A stretch of 64,000 nucleotides of DNA from Agrobacterium tumefaciens (GTDB lineage Bacteria > Pseudomonadota > Alphaproteobacteria > Rhizobiales > Rhizobiaceae). Under the pieces are notes generated by a model, which was given only the letters and a program-made list of their open reading frames with translations, did not search any database and had not been told where the DNA came from. The position numbers and the translations under genes are program-made. Shown piece by piece: positions 38,363-47,023 of the stretch. Each line of letters starts with the position of its first letter. The stretch's first letter is position 1. Where the stretch lies: positions 1,426,001-1,490,000 of the forward strand of contig CP048485.1 in assembly GCA_025560025.1 (NCBI GenBank). Direction: 5' to 3'.

Positions 38363-40051
38363 TCATTCCCCCTTGGTCATCATGCCGATGCGTTGCCTGC
38401 AAGTCTCGCTTTTCTCGTGAACTACGAGCTGCGTCTTGAACGGGCGGGTGCCCGCGATATCGGTAATGCCGTAGCGCCAGCCGTCACCCTGCCAGCCACC
38501 GAAGAGTTCCCTCACCTCGTCACTGGTCAGCAGCGGACGGCCAAGAAACTGTGTGCTCTCGGTCATGGAAAACCCGCTGTTGGTCGAGGCGTCGCCCATC
38601 CATCCGCCAAGATGCGAGGAGACATTGGTGCTGGAGGTGGTGGTGCGCAGCGCATGCGTTTTGTGACCGAGATAGTCGCCCACCATCTTGGCGGTCTCGT
38701 TGTCGTTGATCCCGAAGAACTGCTTCACCGCACAATTGAGGAACGGGCGCCAGCTGTTGCCGGGATAGTGTTCTTCAATGGAATAGATGTCTTGCAGGAA
38801 GAACCACAGGCGCACCCCTGCCCCGGCATGGGTGCGAATGGCATCGCGGTACTCCGGAAACGGGCCGATGTTGAGGAATTCGTCCAGCACGAACAGCACC
38901 GGAATGTCGGGCACGCGTGGGTTGGCGAGCATAGCATCAAGCGCGGCCTTCAGCACGACCCGCAGGTAACCGGCAAACGTCTGCATCATGTGGAACGGGA
39001 TTTCGATGTAGACCGTCGCAGTGTGATCCTTGAGGCTTTCGAAGCTCACATCGTTGCCGTCAACGCTGCGCCGGATATCGATATCCCTCCACTCATAGAG
39101 CTTGCTGGCCAGCGTTTCCTCCAGAACCTTCAGGCCACGTTCCGCATTCTTTGCGAGCAGTGCACGTCCCGCATCGGCGGACGACCGGTGTTCAGCCATC
39201 CTCTTGGCCCAAGCCAGCAAATGCTCTCCCTTCAAAGCGGCGAGATCGCAGACCGTTCCCAGCGTGCGCCGATGGCGTGGAGCCGTGTCACGGACGTGCA
39301 TAATGAAGCCGGTCATGATCCCCACCGCGTCATCCATGAAGAACGAGGATGCGCGGGGATCGCGCGGAAACATCTGCTGCGCGATCGCACGGGCGTCGGC
39401 TTCGCGTTTGACGCGGCTCAGCGGGTCGAAACGGTGCACGGGTTTGCCCGAGCCGTCATCCAGAGGGGCGATGCGGTATACGGGGCCGAGCGTGCTGCGC
39501 CACTTGGACGTGGCTTCGAACAGCTCGCCCTTGGGGTCGAGGACCACGCAACTGCCTTGGTAGCGCAGCAGGTTCGGAATGATGGTGGTGAGGGCCTTGC
39601 CGGAGCGGGTTGGCGCGATGGTCAGCAGGTGGCCGTCGCCATCCCAATGCACGAATCCGGCGGGTGTCGTCTGGTTCTCGTCCGTAAAGCTGCCGAGCAG
39701 GATCGAGCGGGGATCGTTGAATGCAGTGCGGTCGCGCAGGTAGGGTTTCAGGTCAGCGGGGGTGGGCCAACGTGCGGAGCCATAGAGTGGTGGTGGGTCG
39801 GCAAGCTGGCGTTCGCGTTCTTCGCGCGCCATGCGGTCTCGTTCGGCCCGCTCCAATCGCGGGCGCGGATCGCGGCCTGCGCGGATGTCGGCTTCTACCG
39901 CATCGGCCACTTCGGGACCGTAACGCTCCTCAACCTCTTGTCGTGCAAAACGCGCGCTGAGATTGCGTCCGGCCTTGAAACCCCATGTACCCCATTTTTT
40001 AGCGAGACTGAAGTTTCGCTCCAGATCGCTAAAGAGATCGAACTTACTCAT
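38363..40051 (-). CDS. VirD4/TraG-type coupling protein
   Basis: A 562-aa ATPase that brings relaxase-bound DNA to a type IV secretion channel. Walker A is APTRSGKA at residues 146-153 with VLDPKGELFEA after it, and Walker B is PVLFVLDEFLNIG. It lacks the usual two N-terminal membrane helices, beginning instead with a soluble, charged region, so it may dock to a membrane partner. I prefer ATG 40051 (MSKFDLFSDLERNF), with a G-rich RBS, over 40087. No secretion-channel genes are visible nearby. Confidence 0.9.
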   Translation of the reverse strand: MSKFDLFSDLERNFSLAKKWGTWGFKAGRNLSARFARQEVEERYGPEVADAVEADIRAGRDPRPRLERAERDRMAREERERQLADPPPLYGSARWPTPADLKPYLRDRTAFNDPRSILLGSFTDENQTTPAGFVHWDGDGHLLTIAPTRSGKALTTIIPNLLRYQGSCVVLDPKGELFEATSKWRSTLGPVYRIAPLDDGSGKPVHRFDPLSRVKREADARAIAQQMFPRDPRASSFFMDDAVGIMTGFIMHVRDTAPRHRRTLGTVCDLAALKGEHLLAWAKRMAEHRSSADAGRALLAKNAERGLKVLEETLASKLYEWRDIDIRRSVDGNDVSFESLKDHTATVYIEIPFHMMQTFAGYLRVVLKAALDAMLANPRVPDIPVLFVLDEFLNIGPFPEYRDAIRTHAGAGVRLWFFLQDIYSIEEHYPGNSWRPFLNCAVKQFFGINDNETAKMVGDYLGHKTHALRTTTSSTNVSSHLGGWMGDASTNSGFSMTESTQFLGRPLLTSDEVRELFGGWQGDGWRYGITDIAGTRPFKTQLVVHEKSETCRQRIGMMTKGE

Positions 40052-40301
40052 ACGACTGCCCCCAGCCAATAACGCGGAGACTATCAATCAAATGAGGAAA
40101 ATCAATGCCTGATGAAGCAGGCCAAGTGGCGTTATAACTGAGTAGTTTCGTTGTATGTATTTTAGAACGTACTTACGAAAACTCGACCGCCGCCCAATAC
40201 TGGCAGGGTTAATACCTAATAGACATCTCGTTTCCGCTCCATAGCGGCCCCGTCATACGCCTTCCGGCATTGACGGAAGGCCAAATTATTGGAGGTTCCC
40301 A

Positions 40302-40487
40302 GTGCCTATTCTTCCTATTTTGAAAACCTTTGCAGCAAAGCTTGGCCTATCCAAAAGAGCTGAAGCCAACGGGCGAAGCAATTGCGGCTCATCGATCCAT
40401 GATCCGGCAAACGGCAGGTACGACAGCAATTACCCGCGAACACACCAGACTCTGATGCAGGTCGTTGCGGGGAGCGCATCGACATAA
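40302..40487 (+). CDS. Small protein with its own terminator
   Basis: A 61-aa frame starting at GTG with GGAGG six bases upstream, rich in Asn, Ser and Gly in its second half, and ending 20 bp before a strong terminator. No homology is recognised. The clean start and stop signals make it more than a chance frame. The sequence could also be the body of a small RNA. Confidence 0.5.
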   Translation: MPILPILKTFAAKLGLSKRAEANGRSNCGSSIHDPANGRYDSNYPRTHQTLMQVVAGSAST

Positions 40488-40507
40488 TCCACATATTACG
40501 CAGACGA

Positions 40508-40535
40508 GCCTCCGGTAAACACCGGAGGCATTTTT
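40508..40535 (+). terminator. Rho-independent terminator
   Basis: A 9-bp stem GCCTCCGGT / ACCGGAGGC with loop AAAC, then ATTTTT. It closes the transcript of the 61-aa gene. Confidence 0.9.
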
Positions 40536-40604
40536 GATGGATGCGCGGCGCAGCGCACTTAAGAACTCAAAGCAAAACACGATCACTTTGAATGAAAGTG
40601 TTAT

Positions 40605-41543
40605 TTACCGAACCTTGACTGATTTGACGACGGTGAGATCGGAGGGTGGTAGGGTTGAAAACACCAGCAGAGATGAAATTTTACATGTTCGCTTGTCATC
40701 TATGCTGGCAATGGCCAAGACTTCGGGCGTTTCTTTAAGAGCGTAAATAGCGACCTCACTTTTCCCTATAGGAAAACCACTAACACGTAGCAATGTGCCA
40801 TCATTTGGATCAACCTCGGTTAAGTTGGAGGTTTTCGATGAGGCCTTCAGACTTCTAATATCGCCATCAAATTCACGGAGTGTGGGCGTGCAACTCACTA
40901 CCGATGTGGTCGCCCCCCCAAACATGATGAACAATCGGCGCCAAGACGCCGCCGCCTCAGTCCGTTGGTTACCCGGCTTCAGGTACGACCGAACATGATT
41001 TAGGAATGTGGTATCGACCGCATCTGTTTGGTTCAAATAAAATGTGTTGGTCGTAACTAGTGTCTCGGAGATGTTAGGCACATATTTCCAACGACTTTCC
41101 GGTTGGGGCTCCACTCCGGCAAGTCGCTCGCCGAGAACGAACGCAGCGTTTTGTATTTGTGGAACGTCTGGGCCGAAGGCCCACTGAGTAACTAGGAGAA
41201 CGTCGGCGACCGGGTTGTAGAAAAGAATATACGTTTCCGTTGGTGCTACCATTGGAAATGCTGAAGCACCACGCATGAAGGCATCTAACATGATCAGATC
41301 GTGTTCAAAGGGGTAGCCATTGTTCAGGTGTGTGCGAAGAGAATTCACTATAGGGCTGAGCGCATTGCGCTCTAACAAGTTTGCCCGCAAAGACTTTCCA
41401 ACACCTATTAGCTCCGCAGTTTTGCGAAGTTCCTTGGTGTAAGCAGTATCGGATTTCGTCCCGATTTTCCCAAGATTTTCAGCAAAGCATGTCGTTGTGA
41501 TTGCGAAGCAGCAGCAAAGTAAATAAGGGAATAATAAGCGCAA
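40605..41543 (-). CDS. Secreted protein of unknown function
   Basis: I place the start at TTG 41543 (MRLLFPYLLCCCFAITTTCFA, a clear signal peptide with an AGAGG site 8 bp upstream), giving 312 aa. The open frame extends to 41939, but that part would be antisense inside the divergent gene and has no signal character. The mature protein has Cys residues far apart (VSCTPTL, KRTCKIS) and no domain I know. It is divergent from the next secreted protein. Confidence 0.6.
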   Translation of the reverse strand: MRLLFPYLLCCCFAITTTCFAENLGKIGTKSDTAYTKELRKTAELIGVGKSLRANLLERNALSPIVNSLRTHLNNGYPFEHDLIMLDAFMRGASAFPMVAPTETYILFYNPVADVLLVTQWAFGPDVPQIQNAAFVLGERLAGVEPQPESRWKYVPNISETLVTTNTFYLNQTDAVDTTFLNHVRSYLKPGNQRTEAAASWRRLFIMFGGATTSVVSCTPTLREFDGDIRSLKASSKTSNLTEVDPNDGTLLRVSGFPIGKSEVAIYALKETPEVLAIASIDDKRTCKISSLLVFSTLPPSDLTVVKSVKVR

Positions 41544-41565
41544 TTTCGAAACCTCTGAGGCTGTT

Positions 41566-42450
41566 ATGCTAGTTTTTAGAAATGCTATCATACTATGTAT
41601 TGGCCTCGCATCTCTTTTGAACATTAGCTCCAAAGCATTTGCCGACGACGATGTCGAATTGGCTATCGCAAGTGGAGATGCTATTCGCAATGTCGAAGAA
41701 GCGGTCAAGAGTAGCTCTGGCTGGCGACTTGCAGGCACTGTACTGAGTAAAGCTGGGCCTGTAAAAGATCTTTGGGATGCCGAAATAAAGCTCAATGCAG
41801 GGCAAGATCCCTCTGTGTCATATTCTGGGCTGGCGGCGAAAGCTTCTGCCGCATACGCCCTCAGCAAAGGCTCCTCGCCAGTTATAGAGCGTGCATGTAG
41901 GTCACGCGGAGGGATCGGGATTGCGGTTTGCGTTAGCACCGGGATAGGTCTGGCCTACACATCCTGGCAAGCCGCAGAAGCTGCTCAGAAACAGGGGGAA
42001 AAACTAATGGCCAGTCTAAATAAAGCGGGTAAGGCTGCAATAGCGAGAACAACCGAACGGTCGAGCAAGTGGAAATATATTGATGAAGATGGCTCGTGGC
42101 CGTGCGAAGCAATTTCGCTCGACGGTGACAACTGGATTGATGACTTAATTAAGGAAGATCTCGGAAACGCACCGGAGTGCCAGCTAGTAGCTAAAGACAT
42201 TACAACGAATCTCGCGACCTACACCACCCAGTGCATTTATCGAACCGAGGCCTGCCCGAGTTGTGTCGATGTCGCAAGCAGCACACCTCGGTCTGGTGGA
42301 ACGCCCGCATCAACAACTATACACCAACTCGAAGTCAGAGTCGAAAGAGCCAGTCAAGATCGAGTTCTTTACAGTTGGCGAGAGTCAAGAAGCTCGGGTG
42401 AAAACTCGTCCGGACGCAGCGAATATAACCGCTGCATGGCTCCATACTAA
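41566..42450 (+). CDS. Secreted protein of unknown function
   Basis: 294 aa with signal peptide (NAIILCIGLASLLNISSKAFA-DD). The middle contains a hydrophobic segment (GIGIAVCVSTGIGLAYTSW) and an Ala-rich helix; the rest is Ser/Arg-rich with several Cys (TQCIYRTEACPSCVDVAS) that may form disulfides. Only 22 bp separate its ATG from the TTG of the divergent secreted gene. Its stop is 2 bp from the stop of the convergent gene at 42453. AT-rich codon use unlike the core genes. Confidence 0.65.
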   Translation: MLVFRNAIILCIGLASLLNISSKAFADDDVELAIASGDAIRNVEEAVKSSSGWRLAGTVLSKAGPVKDLWDAEIKLNAGQDPSVSYSGLAAKASAAYALSKGSSPVIERACRSRGGIGIAVCVSTGIGLAYTSWQAAEAAQKQGEKLMASLNKAGKAAIARTTERSSKWKYIDEDGSWPCEAISLDGDNWIDDLIKEDLGNAPECQLVAKDITTNLATYTTQCIYRTEACPSCVDVASSTPRSGGTPASTTIHQLEVRVERASQDRVLYSWRESRSSGENSSGRSEYNRCMAPY

Positions 42451-42452
42451 CC

Positions 42453-42755
42453 TCACCAATAAATCACCAACTCGGGATGCTCCGTTGCAATTGACGGCCG
42501 GAACGCATCTTGTTCGAGAAAGCGCGGCCGCCACGTGTAGGTGAACTGTTCCTGTTTCAACCACTCTTCGAGCGCACGGGCAGCTGCCGTACCAGACAGA
42601 TCGAACGGAAGTTCCTGCACCACCCGATACTGCCGATGGCCTTCGAACGCCACGGCATCGACAGCCGTGGCGATTGTGGCAGGGTTGAATAGCTTTTTGG
42701 CATACTTGGCACGATAGCTGACCGCCATCATGCAGTTGCCTTCCGCCCGTTTCAT
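42453..42755 (-). CDS. Small protein coupled to a tyrosine recombinase
   Basis: A 100-aa protein overlapping the end of the recombinase gene by 4 bp (ATGA), hence made from the same transcript. No known domain; basic N-terminus (MMAVSYRAKYAKKLF) and a tail with Trp, Tyr and Pro. Possibly a recombination-direction or accessory factor by position only. Confidence 0.55.
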   Translation of the reverse strand: MKRAEGNCMMAVSYRAKYAKKLFNPATIATAVDAVAFEGHRQYRVVQELPFDLSGTAAARALEEWLKQEQFTYTWRPRFLEQDAFRPSIATEHPELVIYW

Positions 42756-43627
42756 TGAAAGGCACTCCCCAAATAAATATCCGTGATCTTGAGGCGGCCA
42801 TGGCCAAGTTCGGCGGAGATTTGTCGGCGCGCAGCGCGATCGGCCTCACGTTCCTGTTGCGTCATGGTGGCCCAGTCTTTGCCGCCCGCCAGCGGGCAGG
42901 CTTGGCCGGTCAGAACCTTGTAGCGGTTCTGGGCATAGGCGTGCCGGAACCCGTGCGTGTTACGAAGATTCACCTTGAGGGTCTGGTACTCGAACCGTTT
43001 GAGGTGTTCGACATAGCTGAGTTCCGCGGGGATCAGTGAGCCGCGACCGGGCACGAGTTTCATGACATGCTGGAGGACATGGCGCTGTTCCAGCGTAGTG
43101 ATCGGGATGGTGCGTGCCCTGCCCCCTTTGGTCCAACTGGCTTGCAAGGTGACGTGGTCGCCGCGTATGGCCGCCAGCGGCTGGAACTTCATCGCCTCCT
43201 CGCGGCGCAGGCCGAAGGCCGCTTGCAACAACAGGGAGGCTTGGATGTACGGGCAATCAATGGCTTTGAACTTGGCGGGATCGAGGGTCTGGGCGCGGTT
43301 GCGGGTGATTTCGCCACGTTCGGCCACGCCGTAGGCGGCGTTGTCGCGGTTGACGACGTTCGGCTTGTTGACCTTTTCGGCCCACCATCGCAGCCACGTC
43401 AGCCGGTTGCGGATGCTGGCATCGGTAGTGTCGGCATCGAGCCATCGCTCGACCAGTGCTTCGATATGTTTGGGTTTGAGGGATTCAGCGGACGGTAGCT
43501 TGTAGCCGAGGTCGCTGAGATCGTTCGCCATTGCGGTCAGGCCGCGTTTGCGGTTGGTCTGGGTGCCGTAAGAGCCATCTTTGTTGCGCTGGCACAGATG
43601 CACGAGGTCCATAGTAAGGTTATCCAT
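42752..43627 (-). CDS. Tyrosine recombinase (phage integrase, Int_1 subgroup)
   Basis: A 291-aa recombinase with the N-terminal phage integrase domain (residues 1-110) and all catalytic residues: Arg141/Arg142 in AAFGLRREEAMKF, Lys167 in SWTKGGRARTIPI, His225 and Arg228 in NTHGFRHAYA, His276 in AELGHGRL and Tyr285 in ITDIYLG. This subgroup is common on plasmids and ICEs. It is distinct from the two larger integrases at 33 and 56 kb. Confidence 0.9.
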   Translation of the reverse strand: MDNLTMDLVHLCQRNKDGSYGTQTNRKRGLTAMANDLSDLGYKLPSAESLKPKHIEALVERWLDADTTDASIRNRLTWLRWWAEKVNKPNVVNRDNAAYGVAERGEITRNRAQTLDPAKFKAIDCPYIQASLLLQAAFGLRREEAMKFQPLAAIRGDHVTLQASWTKGGRARTIPITTLEQRHVLQHVMKLVPGRGSLIPAELSYVEHLKRFEYQTLKVNLRNTHGFRHAYAQNRYKVLTGQACPLAGGKDWATMTQQEREADRAARRQISAELGHGRLKITDIYLGSAFQ

Positions 43628-44420
43628 CTAGCTTCCTTCCTTGAGAGGTCGGTGAGTGTTGATGGCTGATGCCTGTCCTTGGATCAGGTCACCCCGCGAA
43701 GGTCATTCGCGGCGAGCGCCGGAATGCGTCAGTCAGTGGTCCTTTCGTGGTAAAAGCCCCCCGAGCCAGCCGGATGGCTGGCCTGTGTGGTCTGCCCTGT
43801 TGGGCACCGGCACCCGTTCGGGTGAAGAACAGGTGTCGGGAACGAATGCCGCTGCGGCGGCGCGCGGATAGATGAAGCAGGCATGGAAGCCCTCCTTTTG
43901 CTGGGAAAACGGTGAGTGAGATGGATCAGCGTTAGGCGTGATCTGGGGAGATAGTGAACGGCGCCGTGTGTCATTTCCAGCGGCCTGCGCTGAAAATGAT
44001 CAGCGAAGCGGAGCGCCAAGGGCGCTGTCATTGCGGTGTCATGTAGAATCCTTTGCGTGCAAGCGGCGGCGGCTCTGGATTTGGTGGCGGTCCGTCACTC
44101 CCTAATAAATAAGGGAGTGACGGACCGCCGTCGCCCGCACGGTCGGATGTGCGACATCCGACCTGTCCCTCTTTTCGCTTTGCGTGACGTGATTGTGCCC
44201 TGAGAGAGGTCAGCAGACGATGGCACCCTGCCCTGTCTCCGCCAACCCGCAAGCCGTGTGCCGCCGCGAGCGGTCTCCCGAGCACAGGCTTGCAGAACGT
44301 CGGATACGACAGGCCATAAGGGGCCATCTGCCGACCACTCTCGTGAGCATCACGCCCCTGCTCCGCTCAAGGCGGGAGCGCGTGCGGCTAAGGCCTCCAT
44401 GCGGAGCCTTCGGCTAGTCT
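43628..44420. other. 793-bp non-coding stretch with strong hairpins
   Basis: No credible gene. It contains two back-to-back palindromes: 44086-44129 (18-bp perfect arms GGCGGTCCGTCACTCCCT / reverse complement, 8-base AT loop) and 44141-44163 (10-bp arms GGTCGGATGT / ACATCCGACC). Short G+C-rich inverted pieces also occur near 43980-44040 and 44390-44410. Function could be replication/transfer initiation, recombinase binding or termination. Confidence 0.6.
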
Positions 44421-45962
44421 TTAAGTACGGGTACTTTGTCCGACTAAAGCGTCAGCCCGGTCTGAAAACTCTTCAATCCGGCTGAAAGGGACTATTCGCG
44501 GATTGTCCGTAATGACCGGAAATTTAGAAACCAGCATATGCTGTATGCTGTTGATTGAGAGCTTGGACGTAAGCAGGTCTCCGCGCTCACGTTCTTTTTC
44601 GAGCGCCTTTTCGTATGCGCGCACGTAGAGGCGGTTGAAGCGTGCAAAGCGCTCTGCGTCATGCTCGACTTGTGCGAGAGCTACAAAATTGTTTTTGCAT
44701 TGGACGTTCCAGATTACCCCATCCCGAACGGTAACAACGTCAAATTCGCTTCCATTCACTCTGGTGATATTTTGATGAACAAACCCCTGCTTCTCCAAAG
44801 CTTTCGCTACAGCATCTTCGAAAATGAAGCCTGACCGAATTTGGAACCGCTTACGTTGATCGAGAGTGCGACCTCTCCAATGGTACATAAAGCGGCTCAG
44901 CAAGCTGACCGTAGATGAGTAATGGCCATTCATCAGGACGAATGGTGAATAAGTGGACAAACAGCCTACGTAATCCTTCGCGTGATTGATAATTGCCGTC
45001 CTTAGTGACGCAGGCGTTTGAAGATAGTTGAATAGTTTGTCCAACTGCTTCGGTGAAATTTTTACCCAGAAATCTCGTTCGACATACTCCCGCGAAAGCT
45101 TGTCGATCAGCGCAGCAACAGGCTCAAAGTCAGTGGTAGTCAAGTCAAACTCCGCATAGGCGGCACGAACCAGTAGAATATCGTTTCTCAACTCAGCCGC
45201 AGAAAAAAGCGCGCTCTCCGGTTGAGGTTCTCGTCGCTCGAGTATTTCATGACCCTCGGCGGTGATGGGCATATCCGTGACGCCTGCACGTTCAGGTTCA
45301 AGGAAAAACTTATTCAGCACCCGTAATGTCGGTACGGAATGGGCGGTGATACCAAGCTTTGCCTTAGCAACGTGCTCAAGAAGCGCATTCTGCGCTCCCA
45401 TTAACTGAATTCCATCCAGTTCGACAATCGGCAGAAAAATAGTGAATGCGTCTGACTGTGTGACCGGAACATTGCCCCGACATGCGGTCGGCATCATATG
45501 AAGCAAAGCGACAAAATGCCGACGTCGCGATTGGAAATAACCAACCATATACGCAAACGACTGTAAGCCGCCAACAGGTTCATAAACCCCTATCTGGGCA
45601 AAGCTCCAACTCATAGAGACACCCAACCCAATCAGATTGCAAATACGGTTGGCAAACGTCTCGCTGTAATGGTGTGTGAGTTGCTGACGAACCTCTATGA
45701 AGAGTTCGGGATGATTGAGAAATTCTGTCAGAGGCGTATGAAAAAACATCTCTTCAAAGGTATCGTTGTCGAAACCGGCTAAACCTAAATTGAAAACTTC
45801 TTCAACAGCGCGGATTATATCGAGCCACCACGCCATAGCGCTAATTGGCTCATATTGTGCGAGGCTCGCCGCTATGCGTTGCTCGTGCAGGGCTATGCGG
45901 TTTTCAATGACGTTCCGAGGGGAGCGAGCCGTTACTATTCCGCTATTGTTAGCCAAGACCAT
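44421..45962 (-). CDS. Large protein with C-terminal PD-(D/E)XK-type nuclease domain (putative)
   Basis: 513 aa of unknown overall function. The C-terminal region (about residues 375-430) has the Mrr/NERD-like nuclease pattern: FEDAVAKALEKQGF helix, then GSEFDVVTV (acidic residues 406, 408) and IWNVQCKNN (Gln421 and Lys423 as the (E/Q)xK part). The first 370 residues are helical with no recognised domain. An AraC-type regulator ends 41 bp upstream on the same strand. Together they could form a regulated restriction or defence unit. No signal peptide. Confidence 0.6.
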   Translation of the reverse strand: MVLANNSGIVTARSPRNVIENRIALHEQRIAASLAQYEPISAMAWWLDIIRAVEEVFNLGLAGFDNDTFEEMFFHTPLTEFLNHPELFIEVRQQLTHHYSETFANRICNLIGLGVSMSWSFAQIGVYEPVGGLQSFAYMVGYFQSRRRHFVALLHMMPTACRGNVPVTQSDAFTIFLPIVELDGIQLMGAQNALLEHVAKAKLGITAHSVPTLRVLNKFFLEPERAGVTDMPITAEGHEILERREPQPESALFSAAELRNDILLVRAAYAEFDLTTTDFEPVAALIDKLSREYVERDFWVKISPKQLDKLFNYLQTPASLRTAIINHAKDYVGCLSTYSPFVLMNGHYSSTVSLLSRFMYHWRGRTLDQRKRFQIRSGFIFEDAVAKALEKQGFVHQNITRVNGSEFDVVTVRDGVIWNVQCKNNFVALAQVEHDAERFARFNRLYVRAYEKALEKERERGDLLTSKLSINSIQHMLVSKFPVITDNPRIVPFSRIEEFSDRADALVGQSTRT

Positions 45963-46003
45963 ATCTTTCTCACTTTCACAGATGCGAGTTGAGCAACTTA
46001 AAG

Positions 46004-46897
46004 CTACGAGATTTTACGGAACTCCGAAGGAGTGACGCCCACTAGTTCACGGAACGTCTTAATGAAATTCTGCACGGTTCCGAAACCGAGATTTTCAGCT
46101 ATCTCGGAAATGGTCGCCCGTGAACTGACCAGAACCGACTTCGCAAAGTTCACCCGTTCCTTGTTGATATAGCGGACGGGTGAATCGCCGAACGTCTCTT
46201 TGAAGAACCGTGAAAAGTGAAATCGGCTCATCCGTACGAGGGATGAAAGCTCATCAAGAGTCATGTCCTTGGTGAGATTGGCTGTTATGTACTCGGACAC
46301 GAGGCGTTCTTGTGCGCGACTTAGTCTGCCACGCTTCATCTCGAAGACATCGTTGGTGAGTACCATATTAAGCTCAAATACAGCAGCCAGACCCAAGGTT
46401 TCCATGTACATGGCCTGATAGGGCTCCACCTGGCTGAGCAAATCCGCAATTTTCAGCATTGTTGACTGTATGCTCTTGCTTCGAAAGTAGATGTGCGGCG
46501 AGAGCAACTTAACCGGAAAAATGGCTTCAAGTTCATCGCCTATCAAATGAGGATCAAACGTGAGAGCAACGATCTGGTTCTCTCGCGGCTCAAGAGTAAC
46601 CCACCCCTTAAAATCCACCTGTTTTGGGATATACGTGATCGTCTCGCGTATGTCTTTGCGATTGGAGGCGGCCTTCCCTCCCACTTCCCATTCCCCCTCA
46701 GCGCGTACAAGGTCGTGATACGCTAGATAGTGGTGGCTAGGATTTCCGCCGCGAAACTCATAACTTTTAGCTGAGCTCAAATCGATGAGCTCAACTGAAA
46801 AACCTTTCCAGAATGATGCACGTGAATGTTCAACGTCTTTAGAAGACTTCTTCACGTCAAATAATAGCGCGAACTTATCTCGCTTAACCCCAGTCAT
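46004..46897 (-). CDS. AraC-family transcriptional regulator
   Basis: 297 aa with the AraC DNA-binding domain at the end: MTLDELSSLVRMSRFHFSRFFKETFG (first helix-turn-helix) and ISEIAENLGFGTVQNFIKTFRELVGVTPSEFR (second). The N-terminal domain is of the cupin-like type with no known ligand. It is upstream of the nuclease-like gene in the same direction and divergent from the chemoreceptor gene cluster, so it could control either. Confidence 0.88.
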   Translation of the reverse strand: MTGVKRDKFALLFDVKKSSKDVEHSRASFWKGFSVELIDLSSAKSYEFRGGNPSHHYLAYHDLVRAEGEWEVGGKAASNRKDIRETITYIPKQVDFKGWVTLEPRENQIVALTFDPHLIGDELEAIFPVKLLSPHIYFRSKSIQSTMLKIADLLSQVEPYQAMYMETLGLAAVFELNMVLTNDVFEMKRGRLSRAQERLVSEYITANLTKDMTLDELSSLVRMSRFHFSRFFKETFGDSPVRYINKERVNFAKSVLVSSRATISEIAENLGFGTVQNFIKTFRELVGVTPSEFRKIS

Positions 46898-47023
46898 GCG
46901 GCGACATTACCACAATCGCAGGATGGTCATAGGTTGCATATTAGCGACACATGATAATATATCGTGCACTTAATCTTTACACATAGCAAAAATAATTAAT
47001 AATGCGCAAAAAGGTTTAACTGC

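Noticed and set aside
41552..41939. Upstream part of the 444-codon minus-strand frame
   Set aside because: It runs antisense to the divergent secreted-protein gene, has low-complexity Ser/Ala composition and no start signal; a signal peptide with an RBS begins at 41543.
43656..43871. 71-codon plus-strand frame
   Set aside because: No RBS, Pro/Ser/Arg-rich shadow-like composition, lies in the structured non-coding region.
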